DNA of 64,000 nt from JAENVT01 sp963773085 (GTDB lineage: Bacteria; Actinomycetota; Acidimicrobiia; Acidimicrobiales; Ilumatobacteraceae), in NCBI GenBank assembly GCA_963773085.1, contig CAVYZS010000001.1, positions 248,001 through 312,000 of the forward strand, given 5' to 3'. The position numbers and the translations under genes were made by a program. Below are positions 41,756-50,205 of this stretch, piece after piece. Numbering within the stretch: position 1 is the first letter of the stretch; each line of letters opens with the position of its first letter. The notes under the pieces were generated by a model. The model was not told the origin of the DNA, searched no databases, and saw only the letters and a list, made by a program, of their open reading frames with translations.

Positions 41756-42751
41756 TCAGCCGCCGAAATCGGCTGCGTTGTCCTTGGTCACCATCGCCGT
41801 GCCCGTGTCGATGTTCGCTGCGACGGTCTTACCCGGCGTGATGGCATCGAGCGCAGCCTGCGCACCTTCGGAACCCATCTTGGCGGGGAACTGGGCAACC
41901 GATGCCAGCTGAGTGCCTGCCACGATCGCGGCGACTTCGTCGGGACCGGCATCGAAGCCGACGAGCATCGGTGACTTCCCGGCGCTCTTGGCCGCCTCCG
42001 TTGCACCGATGATCGGCGGGCCGCAGGCGCCATAGATCGCCGTGACGTCGGGATTAGCGGTGAGGATGTCCTGCGCTGCGTTCAATCCCTTGGTCTGATC
42101 ACAGTCGGTGGGCAGCGAGGCGACGATCGTGAACCCTTCGCCGAGGCCGGTCTTGAATCCGTCGACGCGTTGCTGCAACGACGGAGCACCGGCCACGCCC
42201 TCCAGGACCGCAATGGTGTCGCCGGGCTTCAGTTGACCTGCCAGGAACTCACCGGCCAGCACGCCGCCGGCGAGGTTGTCGGTGGCGACCAGCGAGGTCT
42301 TGCCGTCCCAACCGGGGATGTCGTTGTCGACCAGGATCACCTTGATTCCGCCGTCGACCGCCTTCTGCAACGCATCCTGCACGTTGGGGCTCGTCGGGGT
42401 GATCACGATGGCCTTCACGCCCTGGGTGATCATCGACTCGATGGCGGCGATCTCGCCTTCGTCGTCTGTTCCACTCGTACCCTGGGCGAACACCAATTCG
42501 ACCTCGGGGTGATCCTTGTTCCACGTCTTGGCCGCGTCGACCATCGTGTCGTAGAAGTCGACCGGGAACTTGGTGATGAAACCGATCTTGCTGGTCCCTC
42601 CCGCGGCTTCGGTTGCAGGCGGTGCGGCTTCAGTGGCTGCGGGCGCCGCCACCGTCGTGCCACTGCTCGACGAATCGCTGCCGCAGCCTGCGGCGGCGAC
42701 CGCAATGGTTGCGCACAGCAGCAGCGGTGCAAATCGGGTTCTTCGCTTCAT
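41756..42751 (-). CDS. CUT2-type sugar-binding lipoprotein
   Basis: A 331-residue periplasmic-binding-protein-type lipoprotein (Peripla_BP_4, RbsB/FrcB group). The signal MKRRTRFAPLLLCATIAVAA ends in AAGC with Asp absent at +2 (Gly-Ser follow). A Pro/Ala-rich linker leads to two lobes: IGFITKFPVDFYDTMVDAAK, ESMITQGVKAIVITPTSPNV, VILVDNDIPGW, TDNLAGGVLAGEFLAGQL, and IYGACGPPIIGATEAAK. The ribosome binding site AAGGAGAAGG precedes the ATG. Given the neighbours, L-fucose or a related 6-deoxyhexose is the likely ligand (inference). Confidence 0.9.
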   Translation of the reverse strand: MKRRTRFAPLLLCATIAVAAAGCGSDSSSSGTTVAAPAATEAAPPATEAAGGTSKIGFITKFPVDFYDTMVDAAKTWNKDHPEVELVFAQGTSGTDDEGEIAAIESMITQGVKAIVITPTSPNVQDALQKAVDGGIKVILVDNDIPGWDGKTSLVATDNLAGGVLAGEFLAGQLKPGDTIAVLEGVAGAPSLQQRVDGFKTGLGEGFTIVASLPTDCDQTKGLNAAQDILTANPDVTAIYGACGPPIIGATEAAKSAGKSPMLVGFDAGPDEVAAIVAGTQLASVAQFPAKMGSEGAQAALDAITPGKTVAANIDTGTAMVTKDNAADFGG

Positions 42752-42799
42752 GGTGTCCTTCTCCTTGTGATGTGCGGCCGTGCCGCGTGGGGCGCGCCC

Positions 42800-43645
42800 T
42801 CAGACCGGCGGTCTGGGCGACGTGCTGTCTTGTTGTGGATTGCTGGTTGGCGGATTGCTGATGGCCGGGGGATCGACGATCTCGGCCGAGGTGCCGACGA
42901 TCAGGGCGACAATCCTCTGCTGGCTGTCGCGGCTGGGAATCTCCTCGCCGACTTTGCGGCCACGCCGCATGACGACGGCACGGTCGGCCACCTCGGTGAC
43001 GTGATCGAGGGCGTGCGAAATGACGATGACCGCGTGACCCTCGCCGCGCAGGCGGAGAATGAGGTCGAGCACGCGACGCGATTCGCGAAGTCCGAGTGCG
43101 GCGGTCGGCTCATCGAGGATCACGACCTTGGAGGCGAATGCTGCGGCGCGGGCGACGGCGATCACTTGACGCTGCCCACCCGACATCAGTCCGACCGCGG
43201 CCGCGCGGTCGGGCAACGACACGTTCAGTCGCTCGAGCACCTCGACGGTTGCATCGACCATGGCCCGGCGGCGCAGGACTCGCATCGGTCGTGGCAGCCA
43301 GCTCGGGCCAGCCTGCTCGCGTCCGGCGAAGAAGTTCGCGGCCGGCCCGAGATTGTCGAACAGGGCGAGGTCCTGGTACACGGTTTCGATCCCGTGGGCA
43401 CGCGCCGCGGCGGGTGAGTTCATGGTCGCCGGCTGCCCGTCGATCTCGATCTCGCCGACATCGAGCCGGTGCACCCCGCTGATGCACTTGATGAGCGTCG
43501 ATTTGCCGGCGCCGTTGTCGCCGAGAATGGCGACGACCTCGCCATGGTGCACCTCGAGATCGAACGAGTCGAGGGCAAGGACCGCGCCGAATCGTTTCGT
43601 GGCGCCGCGCACGGCCAGCGCTGGGGTGATATCGGAACCTGTCAT
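42800..43645 (-). CDS. Sugar ABC transporter ATPase, single domain
   Basis: A 281-residue ATPase: Walker A GDNGAGKST, YQDLALFDNLGPAANFFAGR (Q-loop and the CUT2-like segment), signature MSGGQRQVIAVARA, Walker B VVILDEPTAALG and H-loop VIVISHALDHV. The QDLALF and NFFAGR segments are typical of sugar (CUT2) ATPases. Unlike RbsA/XylG it has a single nucleotide-binding domain, like FrcA, so it should act as a homodimer. It overlaps the permease gene by ATGA; the C-terminal 20 residues are Pro/Ser-rich. Confidence 0.92.
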   Translation of the reverse strand: MTGSDITPALAVRGATKRFGAVLALDSFDLEVHHGEVVAILGDNGAGKSTLIKCISGVHRLDVGEIEIDGQPATMNSPAAARAHGIETVYQDLALFDNLGPAANFFAGREQAGPSWLPRPMRVLRRRAMVDATVEVLERLNVSLPDRAAAVGLMSGGQRQVIAVARAAAFASKVVILDEPTAALGLRESRRVLDLILRLRGEGHAVIVISHALDHVTEVADRAVVMRRGRKVGEEIPSRDSQQRIVALIVGTSAEIVDPPAISNPPTSNPQQDSTSPRPPV

Positions 43646-44733
43646 CCCAGTGTCGCCTGGATGACTCGGAAGCGATCCTCGAGAATGCCGCGCAGCACGT
43701 CGGTCTCGACGGCCAGCACGATGACCACCCCGATGACGATCGGCTGCAGGAAGGCGCCGACGTTGAGCAGGTTCATGCCGTTGCGGATCACGCCGATCAT
43801 GAGCGCCCCGACCAGAGCGTTGGCGACGTTGCCGCGGCCGCCGAGGAAGCTGGCACCGCCGATGATCACGGCCGCGATCGAGTCGAGTTCGGCAAGGCTG
43901 CCCGCCGTCGGCGAGCCCGCGTTGAGTCGCCCCGAGGTGATGATCGCGGCTACACCGGCGAGGAGCCCGCACATCACGTAGACCGAGATGAGAACGGAGT
44001 GCACGGGGATTCCGGTTCGGCGGGCCGCTTCGGGGTTGCCGCCGGTCGCATAGATCCAGCGTCCCCAGACCATTCGCGCCAGGATGCAGGTCACCAGCAG
44101 CGCGATGCCGGCGACGAGGAAGGCCGAATACGGCACCCAGTGAAACGAGGAATTGCCGATCGTCCGAACGATGTCGGGTACGCCGCGTTTGGGTTGACCG
44201 CCCGAGATCTGCAGGGCGAGACCACGGGCGATGCTCAGAGTTGCGAGGGTGATGATGAACGGATGGGGCAGCCGTCCCCAGACGTATACCCCGCCGTTGA
44301 CGATTCCGACGGCGGCTCCCACGGCGATCATCACGACGATCACCACGACGCCCGAGTTGCCGTGTGAAAAGACAATTGCCCCGACAACGGATGCGAGAGC
44401 CAATGTCGCGCCGACCGACAGGTCGATGCCCCTGGTGAGGATGACGAGCAGCTGGCCGATGGCGAGCACCGCGATAGCAGCTGTCTGGCTGAGCACGTTG
44501 CTGACGTTCCCCGTCGTGAGGAAGACCGGCGAAAGGAGGGTCATCAACCCGATCAGGCCGAACAGGATCAGGAGCGGACCGAGACGAATGACGGCGAGGG
44601 CGCCGCGCAGGAGTTGGAATTGACGGCGCTGCCGGTCAGAGGACAGGTCATCCGATTCGACATTCGCCAAGTTGGTCATCGTGGCGTGCCCCCCGGTACG
44701 GTTCCCCATCGCGTTGCCCAGCTGCAACGTCAT
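43642..44733 (-). CDS. CUT2-type sugar ABC transporter permease
   Basis: A BPD_transp_2/RbsC-like permease with about nine to ten membrane helices. Typical segments: VLSQTAAIAVLAIGQLLVIL, TRGIDLSVGATLALASVVGA, PFIITLATLSIARGLALQIS, YATGGNPEAARRTGIPV (the EAA-like loop) and IAAVIIGGASFLGGRGN. The start is uncertain: ATG 44733 (363 residues) follows a TACTCT box by 8 nt, while ATG 44679 (345 residues, MTNLANVESDDL) is also reasonable. It is the promoter-proximal gene of the sugar operon, divergent from the GntR regulator. Confidence 0.9.
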   Translation of the reverse strand: MTLQLGNAMGNRTGGHATMTNLANVESDDLSSDRQRRQFQLLRGALAVIRLGPLLILFGLIGLMTLLSPVFLTTGNVSNVLSQTAAIAVLAIGQLLVILTRGIDLSVGATLALASVVGAIVFSHGNSGVVVIVVMIAVGAAVGIVNGGVYVWGRLPHPFIITLATLSIARGLALQISGGQPKRGVPDIVRTIGNSSFHWVPYSAFLVAGIALLVTCILARMVWGRWIYATGGNPEAARRTGIPVHSVLISVYVMCGLLAGVAAIITSGRLNAGSPTAGSLAELDSIAAVIIGGASFLGGRGNVANALVGALMIGVIRNGMNLLNVGAFLQPIVIGVVIVLAVETDVLRGILEDRFRVIQATLG

Positions 44734-44741
44734 CGTGGCGT

Positions 44742-44747
44742 AGAGTA
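44742..44747 (-). promoter_or_regulatory. -10 box of the sugar operon
   Basis: TACTCT on the reverse strand, 8 nt before ATG 44733; a palindrome lies 10 bp farther upstream. Confidence 0.4.
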
Positions 44748-44756
44748 AGCCATCAA

Positions 44757-44767
44757 ACATCAGATGT
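44757..44767. promoter_or_regulatory. Palindromic operator candidate for the GntR/FCD regulator
   Basis: ACATC-A-GATGT forms a 5-bp-arm palindrome in the divergent promoter region, 34 bp before the regulator start and 9 bp upstream of the operon -10 box. Position and symmetry fit a GntR/FCD operator. The extended string ACATCNGATGTCT recurs at 45179-45191 inside the regulator gene. Confidence 0.5.
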
Positions 44768-44801
44768 CTAGTGACAAACTCCGAAATGGAGGCGATTCGG
44801 C

Positions 44802-45527
44802 ATGGCAGCACCTTTGACCGAGGCAGCCATCGAGCAGATGCGGCACCTCATCTCCACGGGTGACCTCGTTCCCGGTCAGCGCCTGCCACCCGAGGCTGAG
44901 TTGGCAGAGTCGCTGGGGACCAGTCGGAGCACGGTACGCGAAGCGGTTCGGGCGCTTGTTACTGCCCGTGTACTGGATGTTCGTCGCGGAGATGGCACCT
45001 TCGTGACCAGCCTGCGACCTGAGCTGCTCCTGGCCGGCATCGGTGCTGCGGCAGATCTGCTCCAGCACGGCTTCACGCTCGAACTCGTGCAGGTCCGGCG
45101 AATTCTTGAGCCAGCTGCGACAGCAATGGCCGCCGTGCGCATCACAGAGGGCACATTGGCCGATCTCGATGCCTGTTTACATCGGATGTCTGTTGCACCT
45201 TCCCAAGACGAGATGGTGCAATTCGACGAGGAGTTCCACCACCTCGTGGCGACCGCCAGCGGCAACGCGACGCTGGCCTCGATGTTGAACGGCGTGTCGA
45301 GCCGGACGACCCGCGGTCGAGCGTGGCGCGGTGTCATCGAGGCCGGTGCGACGGAGCGGACGATCGCCGAACACGCCGCGATCCTCGCCGCGCTCCGCGC
45401 CCACGACCCGCAACTGGCCGAGGCGGCAGCGCTGGTTCATGTGTCGACCACGGAGACCTGGTTCCGCGCGGTTCTCAACGCCACCGACCCGGTGTCGGGC
45501 GACTCAGGGTCCAGTGCTCATGGGTGA
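44802..45527 (+). CDS. GntR-family (FadR/FCD) transcriptional regulator
   Basis: A 241-residue regulator: winged helix (AIEQMRHLISTGDLVPGQRL, PPEAELAESLGTSRSTVREA, GTFV) and an all-helical FCD ligand domain (VRRILEPAATAMAAVR, MVQFDEEFHHLVATASGNAT, IAEHAAILAALRAHD). The metal-binding type residues (Asp/His in FDEEFHH and EHAAI, and a late His) are present, so a sugar acid ligand with a metal is plausible. GGAGG precedes the ATG. It is divergent from the sugar operon and probably controls it. The 3' end overlaps the CocE-like gene by 8 bp. Confidence 0.92.
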   Translation: MAAPLTEAAIEQMRHLISTGDLVPGQRLPPEAELAESLGTSRSTVREAVRALVTARVLDVRRGDGTFVTSLRPELLLAGIGAAADLLQHGFTLELVQVRRILEPAATAMAAVRITEGTLADLDACLHRMSVAPSQDEMVQFDEEFHHLVATASGNATLASMLNGVSSRTTRGRAWRGVIEAGATERTIAEHAAILAALRAHDPQLAEAAALVHVSTTETWFRAVLNATDPVSGDSGSSAHG

Positions 45528-47508
45528 GCCGGCGATCGAGATTGTCGAGACTGCGTGGATAGAGCTTCCCGGACGGCCGCGGTTGGCGGCCCGGCTGTGG
45601 CTGCCGGCGGGAGCCTCGACTGCCCCGGTGCCGGCGGTGCTCGAGTTCCTCCCGTACCGGCGTCGTGATGGGACGGCAGCCCGCGATGAGTCGACGTATC
45701 CGATTCTCGCTCGGGCCGGTTATGCCGGGGTTCGTGTCGACATGCGCGGCACCGGCGACTCCGACGGGATCTACGACGACGAGTACTCCGAGACCGAACT
45801 GGCCGACGCCGAGGCGGTGATCGCATGGATCGCCGACCAGCCGTGGTGCAGCGGCTCTGTGGGCATGATGGGCATCAGTTGGGGTGGGTTCAATGCTCTG
45901 CAGGTTGCAGCGCGGCGACCCCCGGCCTTGAAAGCGGTGATCTCGATCGCGTCGTCGGTCGATCGGTACAACGACGACATCCATTACCGCGACGGATGCC
46001 ATCTCGGCGCTCATCTCCCGTGGGCGACGACGATGCTCGGATACCTCGCCCGGCCACCCGACAGCGCAGTGGTCGGCGACAGATGGCGGCAGATGTGGCA
46101 CGAACGCCTGAACACGATCGAACCAGCGAGTTTCACATGGATGGCTCATCAGCGCCGCGACGCGTTCTGGAAGCGTGGCTCGATCGGCGACGACTTCGAG
46201 GCCTTGCAGATCCCGGCTCTCGTGATCGCCGGTTGGGGCGACGGCTATCGCAACACTCCGGCCAAAGCCGTCGCCGGCCTGCGTGGTTCGAGCAAGGCGG
46301 TGAACGGACCGTGGGTGCACAAGTATCCGCACTTCGCCCTCCCGCGACCGCGCCTTGACTTTCACGCCGAAGCCGTTCGCTGGTGGGATCGTTGGCTACG
46401 GGGTACCCGCAACGGGGTCGAAGGACTTCCTCAGCAACGGGCGTTCATCTCTGCTGCTGTCCGCCCGACCGAGCGCACGGAGCGCGAGCACGGGCGTTGG
46501 GTGTCGCGTGATCTCGACGGAGATGACACGCGTCTCCGCCTGCACATCACCGCGGATGGAAGGCTGTCCGCGCTGCCGGGTGACGACGGCCAGGTCGTCG
46601 TCGACACCAAGGAGACCTGTGGCGCAGATGCAGGCGTGTTTTTCGTCGTCGACCCTGCCATCGAACTACCCGGCGACCAGCGCGCCGACGACGCGGCGGC
46701 CGTGGTGTTCGACACTGCGCCGATGGTGGAGGCTGTCGACGTGCTCGGCCGCACGCGCCTACGAGTTCTTGTTGCGATCGATCGGCCGCAGGGCAACCTC
46801 GTCGTCCGCCTCGAGGACGTGCATCCCGACGGCGCGTCGCACCGAGTTGCGCTCGGTGTGCTCAACCTTTCACACCGCGACGGCAATGAGTCACCGCACC
46901 ACATGGAACCGGGCCGATTTGAGGAGATCGAGATGCTGCTCGACGACACGGGCTACCGATTCGAAGTCGGCCACCGTGTGCGGCTCGCTCTTTCGACGGC
47001 ATACTTCCCGATGGTGCTCCCGCCACCGGCGCATGTGCGGGCCACGATCGCGTTCGGCGACCACGCGTACATCGAGCTGCCGACGCCCGACGACCTCGTC
47101 GACATCGACCTGCCCGAGCCCGCCGAAGGACTGCTGCCCGAGTACGACCGTCTGAGTTCGGGTTCTGCTGGCCGCGAGATCTCGCGCTCGGGTGACGCTG
47201 CAACCGTGACGACATCGATCTCCAGTGATTCCGGCGAGGTCGTGCATCCGACGAACGGGATGGTCTGGCGCGAGATCCACGAGAGTGTCGCCACCGTCAC
47301 CGCCGACGATCCGCTGAGTTTCGAGTGCGTGGAGCGCGTCAGTGTGATGCGTAGGCGGGCCGGTATCGAGACCCGCTGCGTCGGCACGGGCCGGCTCACG
47401 GCCACAGCCGACGTATGGTGCGTCGAGGCTGCACTGACCGCATTCGAAGACGACGACATCGTGTTCGATCGCTCGTGGACACAGGAGATCCAGCGCGACC
47501 ACCAGTAG
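45520..47508 (+). CDS. CocE/NonD family hydrolase (X-Pro dipeptidyl-peptidase-like)
   Basis: A 662-residue serine hydrolase. The N-terminal alpha/beta domain has FLPYRRRDGTAARDEST, VRVDMRGTGDSDGIYDDEYS, the nucleophile elbow GMMGISWGGFNALQ (Ser about residue 119), WGDGYRNTPAKAV (Asp) and GPWVHKYPHFA (His). The C-terminal jelly-roll domain (LHITADGRLSALPGDDGQVV, RLEDVHPDGASHRVALGVLN, then FEVGHRVRLALSTAYFPMVL) is typical of the family. Members cleave esters, amides or X-Pro dipeptides. Gene overlap with the GntR regulator suggests joint expression, possibly hydrolysing a sugar-derived compound (inference). An ATG at 45331 is inside the regulator. Confidence 0.88.
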   Translation: MGEPAIEIVETAWIELPGRPRLAARLWLPAGASTAPVPAVLEFLPYRRRDGTAARDESTYPILARAGYAGVRVDMRGTGDSDGIYDDEYSETELADAEAVIAWIADQPWCSGSVGMMGISWGGFNALQVAARRPPALKAVISIASSVDRYNDDIHYRDGCHLGAHLPWATTMLGYLARPPDSAVVGDRWRQMWHERLNTIEPASFTWMAHQRRDAFWKRGSIGDDFEALQIPALVIAGWGDGYRNTPAKAVAGLRGSSKAVNGPWVHKYPHFALPRPRLDFHAEAVRWWDRWLRGTRNGVEGLPQQRAFISAAVRPTERTEREHGRWVSRDLDGDDTRLRLHITADGRLSALPGDDGQVVVDTKETCGADAGVFFVVDPAIELPGDQRADDAAAVVFDTAPMVEAVDVLGRTRLRVLVAIDRPQGNLVVRLEDVHPDGASHRVALGVLNLSHRDGNESPHHMEPGRFEEIEMLLDDTGYRFEVGHRVRLALSTAYFPMVLPPPAHVRATIAFGDHAYIELPTPDDLVDIDLPEPAEGLLPEYDRLSSGSAGREISRSGDAATVTTSISSDSGEVVHPTNGMVWREIHESVATVTADDPLSFECVERVSVMRRRAGIETRCVGTGRLTATADVWCVEAALTAFEDDDIVFDRSWTQEIQRDHQ

Positions 47509-47532
47509 GGGGTCCGTGAGAGACGGGGAGCC

Positions 47533-50115
47533 TCAGTCGTCAGATGCGAACTTGTGGCGCATGGGCAGCGAGGTGCGCCAGAGGCCGTCGTAGTCGCGAA
47601 GGGCGGCGGCAACCGCCGGCGCCGTGGGTACGAGGCCGATCTCACCGACACCTTTGATGCCGTAGGGCGACTTCGGTTGTGGGACCTCGACCAGCTGAAC
47701 CTCGATCGGCGGCACGTCCTTGGCGCGCAGGATCCCGAGCGAGCGCAGCGTCATGTTGGTCGGGAACCCGGTCGCCGGATCGGATGGGAAATCCTCGGTG
47801 AGCGCGTATCCCAATCCCATGTGCACGCTTCCTTCGATCTGTCCTTCGCAGAGCACCGGGTTGACCGCCTTGCCGACGTCGTGGATCGCCACGACGCGCT
47901 CGACGTCGCCGCTGTCACGATCGATCACGACCAGTTGCGTCGCGTATCCGAACGCGGCGTGAATCGTCGGGTTGGGGCAGTCAGGATCGCCGAGGTGCTG
48001 TGTCCAGTCGACGAGGTGCTCACCCTCGTAGTCGACGTCGAGTTGGCACCCGCCGGCCTTGGCGGCTGCGCATGCGTTGCGGACGGAACCGGCGGCCATC
48101 AACGTTCCCCGTGACCCCGTGGTCTGCCCGAAGCCCAGATCGCGAGTCGTGTCGACGATCACCTCGATTCGATTCGGGTCGATGCCCAGTTCCTGTGCCG
48201 CGACCTGGAGCGCCACGGTATGTACGCCCTGGCCCATTTCGGTCCAGCCGTGGCGAACCTCGACGATGCCATCGTCACGGAATCGCACGACGGCTCGGCA
48301 CAGTTCGCGGAACCCGTTACCGAGGCCGGAGTTCTTCAACCCGAGACCGAGACCGATCGCCTTGCCCCCGGCGCGCGCCGAGTCGTAATGCGGCTTGATC
48401 GCATCGAGGCACACTTCGGCGCCACCGCAACCGTCGTCCATGATCTGCCCGGGCCCCCACACCTCGCCTGGGTGGATCACGTTGCGCTTGCGCATCTCCC
48501 AGCCATCGATGCCGACCATGGCCGCGAGTCGATCGATGACTCCTTCCATGGCGAACTGTGCCTGGTTTGCTCCGAAGCCCCGGAAGGCTCCACAGATCGG
48601 ATTGTTGGTTCGCACCGCAACGGTGCGCACGTCGATGGCAGGGATGCGGTAGGGCCCGCCGGCGTGACCGGCGGCGCGTTCCAACACCTTCATACCGACG
48701 CTCGCGTACGCCCCGCTGTCGCCGATGCCGCGCACGCGCACCGCAGTGAGGTGTCCGTCGGCGTCGCAGCCGGCCCAGTACTCGAGGCGAATGGGGTGCC
48801 GTTTGGCATGGATCAGCAGGCTCTCTTCGCGCGACAGCGTGCACTTCACCGGCCGATCGAGCAGCCACGCGGCCAGCGAGGCATGAGCCTGATTGCTCAT
48901 GTCCTCCTTCCCGCCGAATGCGCCACCGTTCGACACCAGTGTCACGGTGACCTCGTCGTTGCCGACAGCGAGCATGCGGGCGATGTCGTCGCGATCGTCC
49001 CACACCCCCTGGCCGCCCGAGTACACCTGGAGATGGCGCACACCGTCGGTCTTCGATGGCACAGCCAGCGAACTCTCGGGCTCGAGGAAGGCATGCTCGA
49101 TTCGCTGTGTCTGGAAGACCTCGTGCACCAGGTGGGTAGCGGTAGCGAGACCCTCATCGACATCGCCGCGGCAGTACTCGCTGATACTCAACACGTTGTC
49201 GGTGGTGCCCCATACGGCGACCGGCGCACCGTCGGTGAGCGCCGCCTGTGGATCGGTCACCGGCTCCAACACGTTGTATCCGACCTCGAGCAGGGCTGCG
49301 GCGTCTCGCGCCTGCTGCCGGCTCTCGGCCACCACGATGGCCAGCACGTCGCCGGCGTAGCTGGTGTGTCCTCCGATGGGGATCATCACCGGCCAGTCCT
49401 TGTGGATGATGCCCACCCTCAGTTCACCGGGGATGTCGGCAGCGGTGAACACCGCGACCACTCCCGGCGCGGCCTCGGCGGCAGTCGTATCGAACGACGT
49501 GATCTCGGCGCGGACGTGCGCTGTCAGGTGCAGCGCGGCGTGCAACATGCCCGGCACGCGCATGTCGTCGATGTAGTCGCGATCGCCCAGGGTCAGGGCA
49601 CCGGCCTCGTACTTCGCTCCTGCGCCGCCGACGGTCGCTGCCAATGCTGGCTCGAAATGCTTGCCCTTGGCGACGGCATCGATGGCCTCGAGGATTTTCA
49701 CATAGCCGGTGCAGCGGCACAGGTGGGCGCCGAGATGACGGGCCATGTCACTGGGTTGTAGGTCGGCACCCTTCTTGTCGATCTGGGCCTTGGCGCGCAT
49801 CACGATTCCGGGGATGCAGAACCCGCACTGCAATCCACCGCATGCCGCAAACGCGTCGGCGAATGCAGTGCGTTCCTCGGCGGCGACGCCTTCCAACGTG
49901 GTCACCGACTTGCCGGCGGTCTTGGCCAGCGATTGTTGACAGCTGACGATCGCCTTGCCGTCGACGTGCACCGTGCAGCAGCCGCACTGCCCCGACGGCG
50001 AACACCCATCCTTAGGTGAGGTCACGTCGAGCTCCTCGCGAAGTGCAGCGAGAAGATGCGGATGGTCGTCGCGAACCGTCACCGGCTTGCCATTGAGGAG
50101 GAAGTCGATGGTCAC
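47533..50115 (-). CDS. Fused 2Fe-2S / molybdopterin hydroxylase (selenium-dependent xanthine dehydrogenase-like)
   Basis: An 860-residue molybdenum hydroxylase in one chain. Residues 1-160 form the iron-sulfur part: CSPSGQCGCC (plant-type 2Fe-2S) and CGFCIPG with CRCTGY (second cluster). The molybdopterin domains follow: GVVAVFTAADIPG, GGQGVWDDRDDIA, SNGGAFGGKEDM, CGAFRGFGANQAQFAMEG, MGQGVHTVALQVAAQELGI, and the active-site Glu in IKGVGEIGLVP. It has no FAD domain. This fused layout and length match the group named selenium-dependent xanthine dehydrogenases; substrate (purine or other heterocycle) is inferred, and no accessory genes such as xdhC or yqeB lie beside it. Single gene, divergent from the HNH gene. 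Confidence 0.85.
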   Translation of the reverse strand: MTIDFLLNGKPVTVRDDHPHLLAALREELDVTSPKDGCSPSGQCGCCTVHVDGKAIVSCQQSLAKTAGKSVTTLEGVAAEERTAFADAFAACGGLQCGFCIPGIVMRAKAQIDKKGADLQPSDMARHLGAHLCRCTGYVKILEAIDAVAKGKHFEPALAATVGGAGAKYEAGALTLGDRDYIDDMRVPGMLHAALHLTAHVRAEITSFDTTAAEAAPGVVAVFTAADIPGELRVGIIHKDWPVMIPIGGHTSYAGDVLAIVVAESRQQARDAAALLEVGYNVLEPVTDPQAALTDGAPVAVWGTTDNVLSISEYCRGDVDEGLATATHLVHEVFQTQRIEHAFLEPESSLAVPSKTDGVRHLQVYSGGQGVWDDRDDIARMLAVGNDEVTVTLVSNGGAFGGKEDMSNQAHASLAAWLLDRPVKCTLSREESLLIHAKRHPIRLEYWAGCDADGHLTAVRVRGIGDSGAYASVGMKVLERAAGHAGGPYRIPAIDVRTVAVRTNNPICGAFRGFGANQAQFAMEGVIDRLAAMVGIDGWEMRKRNVIHPGEVWGPGQIMDDGCGGAEVCLDAIKPHYDSARAGGKAIGLGLGLKNSGLGNGFRELCRAVVRFRDDGIVEVRHGWTEMGQGVHTVALQVAAQELGIDPNRIEVIVDTTRDLGFGQTTGSRGTLMAAGSVRNACAAAKAGGCQLDVDYEGEHLVDWTQHLGDPDCPNPTIHAAFGYATQLVVIDRDSGDVERVVAIHDVGKAVNPVLCEGQIEGSVHMGLGYALTEDFPSDPATGFPTNMTLRSLGILRAKDVPPIEVQLVEVPQPKSPYGIKGVGEIGLVPTAPAVAAALRDYDGLWRTSLPMRHKFASDD

Positions 50116-50205
50116 GATTTACATTTTGTCAAAGTCAGCCGGGTTTTGAAAGCGCAGGGGGCCGTGAGCGCCTTCTGTGCTACACCCCCTGGTCATACTT
50201 CGAAC

